NCBI RefSeq assembly: GCF_016863535.1
Contig: NZ_BOPB01000009.1
Coordinates: 62,001 to 126,000, forward strand
From: Micromonospora lutea
Lineage (GTDB): Bacteria; Actinomycetota; Actinomycetes; Mycobacteriales; Micromonosporaceae
Direction of reading: 5' to 3'
DNA: 64,000 nt
The translations under genes and the position numbers were made by a program. The notes under the pieces were generated by a model, which saw only the letters and a list, made by a program, of their open reading frames with translations, searched no databases and was not told the DNA's origin. Below, piece after piece: positions 52,510 through 61,886 of this stretch; position 1 is the first letter of the stretch; every line of letters begins with the position of its first letter.

Positions 52510-55500
52510 GCGACCGGCCGAGGAACATCGTCGACATGGCGCGCGAGCACGCGCACCGACACCCGGACCGGCCGGCGTACGTGTACCTCGAGGACGGCGA
52601 GACCGAGTCGACGCGTTGCGACTTCGGCACCGTCGACACCCGGAGCCGGGCCATTGCGGCGGTGCTGCGGGAGCGAGGGCTCACCGGCGAGCGGGTGCTC
52701 ATCGCCTATCCGTCGGGCATCGAGTACGTGCAGGCGTTCCTCGGCTGCCTCTATGCGGGTGCCGTGGCGGTGCCCGCGGATCTGCCGCAGGCCGTGGGCA
52801 GCCGGCACCGGATCGAGACCATCCGCGGTGACTGCGCCCCGGCGGCGGTGCTCGCACCTTCGGCGGGACAGACGCCGGTGGCGTTGGCGGGGCTGCTTCG
52901 CATCGACGTCGCCGAGGTGCCGGACGCCGCTGCCGACGACTGGCGGGACCCGGCGCTCGCCCGAGCGGATCTGGCCTTCCTGCAGTACACCTCCGGCTCC
53001 ACGGGCGACCCACGCGGCGTCATGGTCAGCCACGGCAACATCCTGGCGAACGAGGCACTCATCGCCGCGGCGTGCCGGCACGACGAGAACTCGACGTTCG
53101 TCGGCTGGCAGCCGCTGTTCCACGACATGGGGCTGGTCGCCAACATCATGCAGCCGCTCTATCTCGGCGCGCTCTCCGTGCTGATGCCGCCGACGGGGTT
53201 CCTGCAGCGACCGCTGCGATGGCTGACCGCGATCTCCCGGTACCGTGCCCACACCAGTGGCGGACCCAACTTCGCCTACGAGATGTGCCTGCCCTTCGCG
53301 GCGGAGGCGGTACGTGACGGGCTGGACCTGAGCGGCTGGCGGGTGGCGTTCAACGCTGCGGAGCCGGTACGCGAGTCGACCGTGCGGGCGTTCGCCGAGG
53401 CCTTCGCGCCGTGCGGGTTCGCGGCGGAGGCAAGCTTCCCGTGCTTCGGCCTGGCGGAGGCGACCTTGCTGGTCACCGGGGCGCGACGGGACGCAGCGCC
53501 GCGCGTCGTTCGTGCCGACCGCCACGCTCTTGGCGAGGGTCGCGTCGCGCCGCCGACGGCCGCCGACCGCGAGGTGGCGCTCGTGAGTTGCGGCCCGGCC
53601 GGTCTCGACACCGAGGTGCGGGTGGTCGACACGGAGTCTGGCCGCGCCTGCCCGGATGGGGCGACCGGGGAGATCTGGGTGTCCGGGGGCGGCGTCGCAG
53701 CAGGATACTGGCGTCGGCCGACGGAGTCGGCGGACGTGTTCGGCCGCCACCTGGCCGAGAGCCCGGGCCGGACATTCCTGCGTACGGGAGACCTCGGCTG
53801 CCTCGTCGACGGCGAGCTGTACGTCACCGGCCGGGTCAAGGACATGATCGTCGTACGTGGTCAGAACTTCTACCCCCAGGACCTGGAGCAGATTGCCGAG
53901 GGCGCACATGCGGCGCTGCGTCCCGGCGCCGTCGCGGCGTTCGGTGTGCGGGTCGGCGGCGAGGAGCGGGTGGTGCTCTGCTGCGAGCTGCGTTCCTACG
54001 GCCGGGACGCTCGCGCCGCCGAGGTGGGGTACGCGGTACGTGCCCGGCTGCTGAGCCGGCATGGCATCGCGCCGCACACCCTGGTGGTCCTGCGCCGCGG
54101 TGGAGTGCCGAAGACGACGAGTGGGAAGCTGCGCCGGCGTACCTGCCGTGATGCGTACCTGGACGGACGCCTTCCCGTGTACGCCGAGCTGACCCTGGAC
54201 CGGCCGACCGGCTCGGCGGTGCTCCCCGCAGCTACCGAGCTGACCAGCCTCGGCCGGGAGCGAGGTGCCGCGCGCCTCGCCGACGCGATGCTGGCGGCCC
54301 TGCCCGACGCGAGGCCGGGTTCGGACGCCGCCGCGGTTTCGCTGGCCGAGCTGGGTGCCAATTCCGTGCAGACCCTGGAACTGCAGCATGCCCTTGCCGT
54401 CGACTACGGCGTCGACCTCGGGCTGAGCCGGCTGCTCGGCGGTGCCAGCGTCGCCGAACTCGCTGACCAGGTGCTGCTCGCGATGCTCTCCGGCACGCCC
54501 CGTCCGGCAACACCCCAGCCGGCATCCGCACCCGACCGGGATGCAGCGGAGCCGGCCGGGCTGACGTGCGCCGACGGCTGGCAGCCACTGACCGAGCGGC
54601 AGCGAGCACTCTGGTTCGAGCAGCAACTGGCCCCCGGGGCCGCCTACCACCTCGCCCGGGCGTTCGGGCTGCGCGGCGACGTGGATTCGAGGCGGCTCGC
54701 CGACGCTCTCGCTCTTCTGGCCGGGCGGCACGAAGCGTTGCGCATGCGATTCGTGGAGCGCGACGGCGAGCCGTACTGCCGGGCGGCCGAAGAGGTGCCG
54801 GTGCTCGCGCACCTGGATGTGTCGGGACTGTCCGCCGATGGCGTTGACCGGCTGCTCGCCGACCTCGCCGACCAGCCGTTCGACCTCGCTACCGAGCCGC
54901 CGGTGCGAATGATCCTGCTGGAGCGGGGGGCGGGTGGCCGGGTCCTGCTGCTCGTGGCCCACCATCTCGTCGCCGACTTCTGGTCCGTCGTGGTGCTGCT
55001 GCGGGAACTGGGCACGCTGCTCGACGGTGCCGGTACGTCGGTCGGGTGCGGACCCCTGGCCCGCCACGCGGATCTCGTCGCGGCCGAACGCCGGCTGGTC
55101 AGCGGTGCCGAGGGCGAGACCCGCCGGCAGTACTGGCGTGAAGCGCTCGACGGCGTTCCCGACCTCCTGGAGCTGCCCGTCGATCGGCCACGCCCCGCCC
55201 GGCGCGGGTTCGCCGGCGCGGTGCACACCTTCCGGATTCCGGCACCGCTGGTCGAGGCGCTGCGGGTCCTGGCCCGGACGGAGGGTTGCACGCTGTTCAC
55301 GACGCTGCTCAGCGCGTACCAGCTTTTGCTGCACCGGTTGACCGGCCAGCCGGATCTGGTCGTCGGCACCCTTGCCGCCGGGCGCGCCGATCCGGCGACC
55401 GCCGGGACGATCGGGTACCTGGTCGACGTCCTGCCGATCCGCTCCCGCTACCTGCCCGGCGAGACCCAGGTCGACCGGCTCCATCGCACCCGCCAGGCGG

Positions 55501-58500
55501 TGCTCGCCGCGATCGGACACAGCGGGTACCCGTACGCCCGGATCGTCGCTGACCGCGGTACCCGGCGCGACCCCGGGCGCGCGGCGCTCGTGCAGAGCAT
55601 GTTCGTGATGCACCGCGAGTACCGCGCCGGTACGGTCGACGACGGGCTCACGGCGCTGGCGCTCGGCGTGCCCGCACCGGTCCAGGTGGGCGGGCTGGCC
55701 GGCGATGCGCTGCCCGTGGCCCGCCGCTGGGCGCAGCTCGACCTCTTGCTGGGCGTCGCGGAGGTGGGTGACGAACTCGTCGGCAGCTGGGAATATCGGG
55801 CTGACCTGTTCCATGAGGCGACCATCGCCGCCTTCGGCGACGCGTTCGTCCAGCTGCTGGCGGAGATGACGCACGCTCCGCACGCACCGGTCGGCCGGGC
55901 CAGCCCGCTCGACCCTGCTGCGCGAGGCCGCCAGCTCACCGCGGGCCGAGGAGTCCGGCGTACCGAGGGACGCGACGCCGCCCTGCACGAACTCGTGGCG
56001 GCCATGGCCCGCCGCGACCCGGACGCGGTCGCGGTGGTCGCCCCGGGCGGTGAGCACCTGACCTACGCCGGCCTGCACCGCGCCTCGGCGACTCTTGCCC
56101 GCCGGCTGCGCGGGCGTGGCGTACGGGCCGAGCAGGTGGTCGCGGTACGGCTGGACCGCAGCCTTGCGATGGTCGTCGCGTACCTGGGCGTGCTCTACGC
56201 CGGTGGCGTGGTGCTGCCGCTGGATCCGGCGGAGCCCAACCCACGCCAGGAGAGCATGCTGCGTGACTCCGGGGCCCGGCTGATGCTGGCCGCCGACGCC
56301 GACGCCGCCGCGGACCACGACGGTGTCGTCACGCTGGCCCTCGCCGACTCCGCCGATCTCGATACGCCGGGCGTGGTGATGCCGGCACACCCGGCGCAGG
56401 CGGCCTACCTGCTCTACACCTCCGGGTCCACCGGGAAACCCAAGGGGGTGCTCGTCGCCCACCAGGCAATCGTCAACCGCATCGTCTGGATGCAGGAGCA
56501 TTACCGGCTGACGCCCGGGGAACGGGTGCTGCAGAAGACCGCGCTCACCTTCGACGTGTCGCTGTGGGAGCTGTTCTGGCCGTTGACCACGGGCGGATGC
56601 CTCGTCCTGGCGGAGCCGGGCGGGCACCGGGACGCCGGATACCTGCTCGATGTCCTTGCCCGTGAGCGGATCGCGGCGGTGCATTTCGTTCCGACCATGC
56701 TGGCGTCCGTACTGGCCGAGACCGGGCCTGCCCTGGCGCGGGACCTACCCTGGCTGCGTCAGGTCGTGTGCAGTGGCGAGGAGCTGCCGGTGCCGCTGGC
56801 CGACGCGGCGATGGCGACGCTGCCCGCCCTGCTGGACAACCTGTACGGTCCCACCGAGGCGGCCGTCGACGTGACCGCTTGGCGGTGCACTCCTGAACCC
56901 CGACCCAGGACCCCGATCGGCCGACCGATCGCGAACGTCGAGTGCCGCGTCCTGGACGACCAGCGGGCCCTCGTCGTGCCGCGTGCGCCGGGCCGCCTCC
57001 ACCTGGGCGGCGTCTGCCTCGCCCGCGGGTACCACCGCAGGCCGGGCCTGACCGCGCAGCGGTTCGTACCGGTGCCCGACGCCGATGTCGGCGCGCGCTT
57101 CTACGACACCGGTGACCTGGCCCGGATGGACGTCGAGGGCAACCTGGTCTACCTGGGCCGCGACGACCAGCAGGTGAAGATCGGCGGGGTCCGGATCGAG
57201 CTGGGCGAGGTCACCGAGACGCTGCGGACCCAGCCGGGCGTCGCCGCTGCGACCGCGGTGGTGACCGACGAGAGGGCGGGACAGCCGGTGCTCCTCGGGT
57301 TCGTTGTCCCCGTGGCCGGCGACCCGGCCTCGGTGGACACCGCAGCTCTGCGCGAGCGGCTGCGCGGGCTGCTGCCCGCGGCGATGGTGCCCACCACCAT
57401 TCACTCCATGGCGGCGCTTCCGGTCACCGCCAGCGGCAAGCTCGACGTGGCCACCTTGACCCGCCAGCGTCCCACGCCACCCGTGGCGTCCGCCGACCCG
57501 CCGCGTTCCCCCATCGAACGCCGCATCGCCGGTCTCTGTGGCACCCACCTGGGGCTCGACGAGGTCGACATGGACCGCGACTTCTTCGCGCTGGGTGGTG
57601 ACTCGATCCGCGCGCTGCGGCTGGTGAGTGCCGCCCGTGCCGCCGGTCTCGCGCTGACCGTCGGCGATGTGCTGAGCGCCCCGAGCATTCGGGCGCTCGC
57701 CGCGCGCGTCGGCACCGACAGCCCCCCCGCCGTGGAACGGCTCGCCCCGTTCGCGTTGTGCCCGGCTGCCGCGGGCCGCCCGGGCCTGGTCGACGCGTAC
57801 CCGATCTCCATGGCCCAGCGTTCGCTGCTGTTCCATCAGGGCCACAATCCGTCCTACCAGGTGTACGTCAGCAGCGTCGAGGTGGCCGTGCGGCTGGACG
57901 CCACAGCCCTGACGGCCGCCGTGGACGCCATCGTCGACCGGCACCCGTACCTTCGGTCCAGCTTCGATCTCACGTCGTACGACCAGCCGGCACAACTGGT
58001 CCATGCCCGGTTGCCGGCCGCCCTGGAGATCGTCGACCTGCGAGGTTTCGGCGAGTCGCTGCGACGGGCCGCAGAGGGCGACTGGCTGCGCGCGGAGGCG
58101 CTCCGTCCGTTCGACACCGCCTCGGGGCCGCTCGTGCGTTTCGCCGGCCACGTGGGCGACGAGAGCTTCCGGCTCACGGTGAGCAGCTTCGCGCTCGACG
58201 GATGGTGCGCCGCGACGGTACTGACCGAGCTTCTCACCGACTACGGGGCGCGGGTGAGCGGCCGGCCGCCGGCCATCGCGCCACCCGAGGCCAGCTACGC
58301 GGACTTCGTCGGTGCCGAGCGGGCCGCTGTCGCCGATGCCGATCAGCTTCGCTTCTGGCGCGACGAACTGGCGGGCGCGCCGACCACACGACTGCCGATG
58401 CGGCGTGCCACCGGCCGCACCGGAGTCACCCGCCGCGTGGTACGGGTCGACGACGCGATCGCCACCGGGATGCGTTCCGCGACAGAGCGTTTTGCCGTGG

Positions 58501-59087
58501 GGCTCAAGCACGTGCTGCTGGCCGCGCACCTGCGGGCGGTGGGGGAACTCTGCGAGCAGCCTGAGATCGTGACCGGGCTGGAGGTCAACGGACGCCTTCC
58601 CGTGGCCGGTGGCGACCGGGTCATCGGTGTCTTCAACAACATCGTGCCGCTGCGGACGCGTACGGACGGCTCCTGGGCCGAGTTGGTCGCGCGGGCGCGG
58701 GCCGTCGAGTCGCGCCTCGCGCCGTACCGACGTTTCCCGCTGGTCGAGGCCCAGCGACGATTCGGTGCGGCGGCGCTGTTCGACACCTTGTTCGTGTTCA
58801 CCCACTTCCACCTGTACGAGCAGGTGCAGACGCGGACCGGCCTGCCCGTGCGGGACCTGTACGCGCCCGACCAGACCTATCTGCCGCTGACCGCCCACTT
58901 TCACGTGGACGCCTGGTCCGGGGACCTTCACCTGCTGATCGACGCCGATGCCGGTCAACTCGGTTCGGAAGAGACCAACCTGATTGAGAGCTGCTACCTG
59001 CGGGCAATGTCGCTGCTCGCGGCCGACCCAGGCGATCCGGTGCCGGCCGTCACCGCGCCCGGTCCAGCAAGGAGGGACGATGGGTGA
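52506..59087 (+). CDS. NRPS starter, AL-ACP-C-A(Ser)-T-C*; BlmVI-like lacking the final A domain
   Basis: 2,193 residues. The N-terminal acyl-ligase (1 to about 590) has QYTSGSTGDPRG and LFHDMGLVANI, FAAL type. ACP Ser is residue 620 in LGANS. C domain HHLVADF at 819 (Phe for Gly). A domain (A3 at about 1304) pocket D-V-W-H-V-S-L-V-D, serine. T Ser is 1700 (LGGDS). The last C domain reads S-S-F-A-L-D-G (residues 1893-1899) where HHxxxDG should be, so both histidines are lost. The protein ends after this C domain; the bleomycin homologue, as I recall, continues into an Asn A domain. The ATG overlaps the previous stop (ATGA). It probably begins the peptide with an acylated Ser. Confidence 0.88.
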   Translation: MSDRPRNIVDMAREHAHRHPDRPAYVYLEDGETESTRCDFGTVDTRSRAIAAVLRERGLTGERVLIAYPSGIEYVQAFLGCLYAGAVAVPADLPQAVGSRHRIETIRGDCAPAAVLAPSAGQTPVALAGLLRIDVAEVPDAAADDWRDPALARADLAFLQYTSGSTGDPRGVMVSHGNILANEALIAAACRHDENSTFVGWQPLFHDMGLVANIMQPLYLGALSVLMPPTGFLQRPLRWLTAISRYRAHTSGGPNFAYEMCLPFAAEAVRDGLDLSGWRVAFNAAEPVRESTVRAFAEAFAPCGFAAEASFPCFGLAEATLLVTGARRDAAPRVVRADRHALGEGRVAPPTAADREVALVSCGPAGLDTEVRVVDTESGRACPDGATGEIWVSGGGVAAGYWRRPTESADVFGRHLAESPGRTFLRTGDLGCLVDGELYVTGRVKDMIVVRGQNFYPQDLEQIAEGAHAALRPGAVAAFGVRVGGEERVVLCCELRSYGRDARAAEVGYAVRARLLSRHGIAPHTLVVLRRGGVPKTTSGKLRRRTCRDAYLDGRLPVYAELTLDRPTGSAVLPAATELTSLGRERGAARLADAMLAALPDARPGSDAAAVSLAELGANSVQTLELQHALAVDYGVDLGLSRLLGGASVAELADQVLLAMLSGTPRPATPQPASAPDRDAAEPAGLTCADGWQPLTERQRALWFEQQLAPGAAYHLARAFGLRGDVDSRRLADALALLAGRHEALRMRFVERDGEPYCRAAEEVPVLAHLDVSGLSADGVDRLLADLADQPFDLATEPPVRMILLERGAGGRVLLLVAHHLVADFWSVVVLLRELGTLLDGAGTSVGCGPLARHADLVAAERRLVSGAEGETRRQYWREALDGVPDLLELPVDRPRPARRGFAGAVHTFRIPAPLVEALRVLARTEGCTLFTTLLSAYQLLLHRLTGQPDLVVGTLAAGRADPATAGTIGYLVDVLPIRSRYLPGETQVDRLHRTRQAVLAAIGHSGYPYARIVADRGTRRDPGRAALVQSMFVMHREYRAGTVDDGLTALALGVPAPVQVGGLAGDALPVARRWAQLDLLLGVAEVGDELVGSWEYRADLFHEATIAAFGDAFVQLLAEMTHAPHAPVGRASPLDPAARGRQLTAGRGVRRTEGRDAALHELVAAMARRDPDAVAVVAPGGEHLTYAGLHRASATLARRLRGRGVRAEQVVAVRLDRSLAMVVAYLGVLYAGGVVLPLDPAEPNPRQESMLRDSGARLMLAADADAAADHDGVVTLALADSADLDTPGVVMPAHPAQAAYLLYTSGSTGKPKGVLVAHQAIVNRIVWMQEHYRLTPGERVLQKTALTFDVSLWELFWPLTTGGCLVLAEPGGHRDAGYLLDVLARERIAAVHFVPTMLASVLAETGPALARDLPWLRQVVCSGEELPVPLADAAMATLPALLDNLYGPTEAAVDVTAWRCTPEPRPRTPIGRPIANVECRVLDDQRALVVPRAPGRLHLGGVCLARGYHRRPGLTAQRFVPVPDADVGARFYDTGDLARMDVEGNLVYLGRDDQQVKIGGVRIELGEVTETLRTQPGVAAATAVVTDERAGQPVLLGFVVPVAGDPASVDTAALRERLRGLLPAAMVPTTIHSMAALPVTASGKLDVATLTRQRPTPPVASADPPRSPIERRIAGLCGTHLGLDEVDMDRDFFALGGDSIRALRLVSAARAAGLALTVGDVLSAPSIRALAARVGTDSPPAVERLAPFALCPAAAGRPGLVDAYPISMAQRSLLFHQGHNPSYQVYVSSVEVAVRLDATALTAAVDAIVDRHPYLRSSFDLTSYDQPAQLVHARLPAALEIVDLRGFGESLRRAAEGDWLRAEALRPFDTASGPLVRFAGHVGDESFRLTVSSFALDGWCAATVLTELLTDYGARVSGRPPAIAPPEASYADFVGAERAAVADADQLRFWRDELAGAPTTRLPMRRATGRTGVTRRVVRVDDAIATGMRSATERFAVGLKHVLLAAHLRAVGELCEQPEIVTGLEVNGRLPVAGGDRVIGVFNNIVPLRTRTDGSWAELVARARAVESRLAPYRRFPLVEAQRRFGAAALFDTLFVFTHFHLYEQVQTRTGLPVRDLYAPDQTYLPLTAHFHVDAWSGDLHLLIDADAGQLGSEETNLIESCYLRAMSLLAADPGDPVPAVTAPGPARRDDG

Positions 59088-60873
59088 GTTCGACGACCGG
59101 GTCGCGGGACTGTCCCCGGCGCGTCAGGAGTTGCTGGCGCGGATGCTCGCCGAGAGCGGTCAGGACCGCGCCGTCGGTGCCGCCTACGCGGCTCCCGGCA
59201 CCCCGGTCGAGCAGGAGATGGTCGAGATCTGGCGGGACGTCCTGGACGTCGATCCGATCGGCGTCGACGACGACTATTTCGAGCTGGGCGGCGACTCGGT
59301 GCACGCCATCGTGATAGTGGCGCGCGCCCAACAGGCCGGGTGGCAACTGTCTACCCAGGACATCTTCGACGCCCGGACGGTACGGCTGCTTGCCGCGAGG
59401 GTGGGCAGGACCGTCCCCGGCCCGTCCACCGAACCGGGTGCGCCGCCGGACCCCGGCCCTGCGGAGCACCCTCTCACCCCGCTGCAGCAGGGCATCCTCT
59501 ATCACTCCGCTGGCGGCTCCACGCCGGGCGCCTACCTGGTCCAGTTGAGCACGCGGCTGTCGGGTGAGCTGGACGAGACCGCCTTCGTCGACGCCTGGAC
59601 CGGCGTCTTCGCCGCGACGCCGGCACTGCGGACGGTGCTGCGCTGGGCCGACCGTGCGGCAGCCAGCCAGCTGTTCGTGCCGGGCATGGCGCTGCCCATC
59701 ACGACGAAGGACCACACCGCGCTCACGGCGGCGGAGCGTACGGATGCCTTCGACCGGCTGCTGGAGGTGGACCGCGATCGCGGGTTCGACTTGGAGACCG
59801 GCCCGCTGATGCGGCTGACCATGGTTCGCGAGGCGGCCGACGAGTGGCGTTGCCTGTGGACCTTCCACCACATCATTCTCGACGGCTGGGCTCAGCAACT
59901 CGTTCTGCGTGACGTCTTCGACCGGTACACCCGGCTGCGCGCGGGTCAGCCCGCCCCTGCGCGCGCCCGGCCGGCCTTCGTGGAGTACCTCGCGTGGCTG
60001 GCGGAGCAACCGCCGGTGGATGAAAGCTTCTGGCGGCGGTGGCTCGGTGCGGCCGGCGTCACCCGCGTCGCCGGGCCGGGGTGCGTGGACGGTCAGGTGC
60101 AGACCGCTGTCCGCCCACACGTGGAGCGGATGCTGCCGAAGCCGGTGTCGGCCGGCGTTGAGGAACTGTCGCGACGTCACGCCGTCACTGCGAGTACGCA
60201 GATCCATGCCGCATGGGCGATGCTGCTGGCCGCGCGGTCCGGTGGCGACCACGCGCTGTTCGGCTCGTCGCTGTCCGGTCGGCCGCCGCAGGTACCCGGC
60301 GTGACCGAGTGCGTGGGCATGTTCGTCAACACGCTGCCGCTGCGCGTTTCCTGCGGCGGCACCGCCCCCGTGCTCGACTGGCTGCGCGTCGTCCAACACG
60401 ATCTGGCCGAGCTGCGTGTTCGCCAGCACACCTCGCTGAGCGCGGTCGAGCGCGCGGTCGGCTTGACCTACGGCAGCGGCCTTTTCGACAGCATCGTCGT
60501 GGTCGAGAACTTTCCGACCTGGCTGCGTGACGGCGGCGACATCGCCGGGCTGCGGGTCGACGACGTGTCGGTGACCGTCGAGGAAGGCTATCCGTTGGTC
60601 CTGGAGTTCACACCCGGTACCGCGACGCTGCGCGGCCGGTACGACCCCACCCGGCTGGATCGGGCAGCGGTCGCCGCGATCCTCGACGCGTTGTGCGACC
60701 TCCTCGGCGGGTTTGCACGCGAACCGGAACTGCCGCTGAACCTGCTGCGGTCCCGCGTCGACGCGACCATCCGGCGTCACGAGGAGGCGACGCGCGCGGC
60801 GGTGGCGGCGCGGACCTCGGCGACGCTGGGTGCCGCCCGACGGCGCATCGTCGGAGAATCGGGGCAGGCGTGA
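59080..60873 (+). CDS. NRPS, T-C without an A domain; BlmV-like
   Basis: 597 residues. The carrier domain has its Ser at residue 73 (FELGGDS). It is followed by a C domain with intact FHHIILDGW (His263-264) and FVNTLPLRV. No adenylation domain is present, so the carrier must be loaded in trans; the free Asn-type A domain at 27.3-28.9 kb is the best candidate. The layout equals BlmV as I remember it. The ATG after GGAGGGACG overlaps the end of the preceding gene by eight bases, which suggests the two proteins act together as one split module. Confidence 0.87.
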   Translation: MGEFDDRVAGLSPARQELLARMLAESGQDRAVGAAYAAPGTPVEQEMVEIWRDVLDVDPIGVDDDYFELGGDSVHAIVIVARAQQAGWQLSTQDIFDARTVRLLAARVGRTVPGPSTEPGAPPDPGPAEHPLTPLQQGILYHSAGGSTPGAYLVQLSTRLSGELDETAFVDAWTGVFAATPALRTVLRWADRAAASQLFVPGMALPITTKDHTALTAAERTDAFDRLLEVDRDRGFDLETGPLMRLTMVREAADEWRCLWTFHHIILDGWAQQLVLRDVFDRYTRLRAGQPAPARARPAFVEYLAWLAEQPPVDESFWRRWLGAAGVTRVAGPGCVDGQVQTAVRPHVERMLPKPVSAGVEELSRRHAVTASTQIHAAWAMLLAARSGGDHALFGSSLSGRPPQVPGVTECVGMFVNTLPLRVSCGGTAPVLDWLRVVQHDLAELRVRQHTSLSAVERAVGLTYGSGLFDSIVVVENFPTWLRDGGDIAGLRVDDVSVTVEEGYPLVLEFTPGTATLRGRYDPTRLDRAAVAAILDALCDLLGGFAREPELPLNLLRSRVDATIRRHEEATRAAVAARTSATLGAARRRIVGESGQA

Positions 60874-61886
60874 TGGGACGCGACGGACACGTGCGGGACC
60901 TCGCCCGGCTGCTGCTGGGCCACGCGACCCGGTTCCGGCACCGAGGGCTCCAGGATGTGGCCACCCGCGCGTTGCGGGAGCCGGGCGCTGGCAGGGTGTG
61001 GGTGGTTCGCACCCTCAACGCCTCGCTGCGGGTACGCCGGGCGGCGCATGGCGCGCTGGTGCTGCAGCCCCGGTACCTGCGGTCCCGGCTGGCCTACCGG
61101 ACCGGCGCGACGGCCGGGACCCGCCGCCTGTCGCTGCTGTGCCCGACCCGCGGCCGGGCCGCACAGTTGGCGCGATTCGTGCGGTTCCTGTCGCGGTCTG
61201 CCGTCGACCCGACGCGGGTGGAGCTGCTGTGCTACGTGGACTCCGACGACGCGCAACTGCCCGCCTATCGGCTTGCATTCGAGCGCTTCGAGCGCGCCGC
61301 GGGCACGGTTCGCTGCCGGTTGGTGGTCGGCGATCCCGTCGGGGTGCCCGCCGCCTGGAACGCGCTGGCCGCCGAGGCGGGCGGGGACCTCCTCCTCATG
61401 GCGAACGACGACCAGTTGTACATCGACTACGGCTGGGACGCCATGCTCGACGCCCGGGTGGACGCCCTGCAACGCGATCATCCTGACGGCGTGTTCTGCC
61501 TGTATTTCGACGCCGGGCAGTATCCCGAGGGCAGTCAGGACTTTCCGATCGTGACGCGGGACTGGTACGACACCCTCGGCTACTTCGTGCCGACCATGTT
61601 CTCTCAGTGGGAGGTGGAAACCTGGGTGTTCGACATCGCCAAACGGCTGGACCGGCTGTTTCCGGTTCCCGGCGTGTTCGTCGAGCATCTGCACTACCAG
61701 GACTACAAGGCGCCGTTCGACGCCACGTACCAGCGGCATCGGATGACCCGCGAGACATCGTTCGCCGACCATGCCGCATTCCTGCGTACGGCGCCGACGC
61801 GGGCAGCGGAGGCGGCGAAGCTCTCCAGCGTCATCGCGCGGACCGGGGCGGGGTCACCCTGGTCGCCCGGAGGCTTCGATGCCTGA
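60873..61886 (+). CDS. Glycosyltransferase family 2-like protein
   Basis: 337 residues. A basic N-terminus of about 85 residues precedes a GT-A-like domain with SLLCPTRGR, YVDSDD (candidate nucleotide-sugar/metal site near residue 125) and MANDDQLYIDYGWD near 180. C-terminal EHLHYQDY may bind the acceptor or metal. Bleomycins carry a sugar on beta-hydroxyhistidine, and a glycosyltransferase gene near BlmIV/V is known in that cluster as I recall, so a sugar-attachment role is plausible. The family looks different from typical antibiotic GT-B enzymes, hence some doubt. TGATG overlap with the NRPS gene. Confidence 0.72.
   Translation: MGRDGHVRDLARLLLGHATRFRHRGLQDVATRALREPGAGRVWVVRTLNASLRVRRAAHGALVLQPRYLRSRLAYRTGATAGTRRLSLLCPTRGRAAQLARFVRFLSRSAVDPTRVELLCYVDSDDAQLPAYRLAFERFERAAGTVRCRLVVGDPVGVPAAWNALAAEAGGDLLLMANDDQLYIDYGWDAMLDARVDALQRDHPDGVFCLYFDAGQYPEGSQDFPIVTRDWYDTLGYFVPTMFSQWEVETWVFDIAKRLDRLFPVPGVFVEHLHYQDYKAPFDATYQRHRMTRETSFADHAAFLRTAPTRAAEAAKLSSVIARTGAGSPWSPGGFDA

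Noticed and set aside
52395..58958. Two very long minus-strand open frames (1,429 and 737 codons) opposite the BlmVI-like gene
   Set aside because: Same antisense bias; composition is typical of reversed NRPS codons and no motif is seen.
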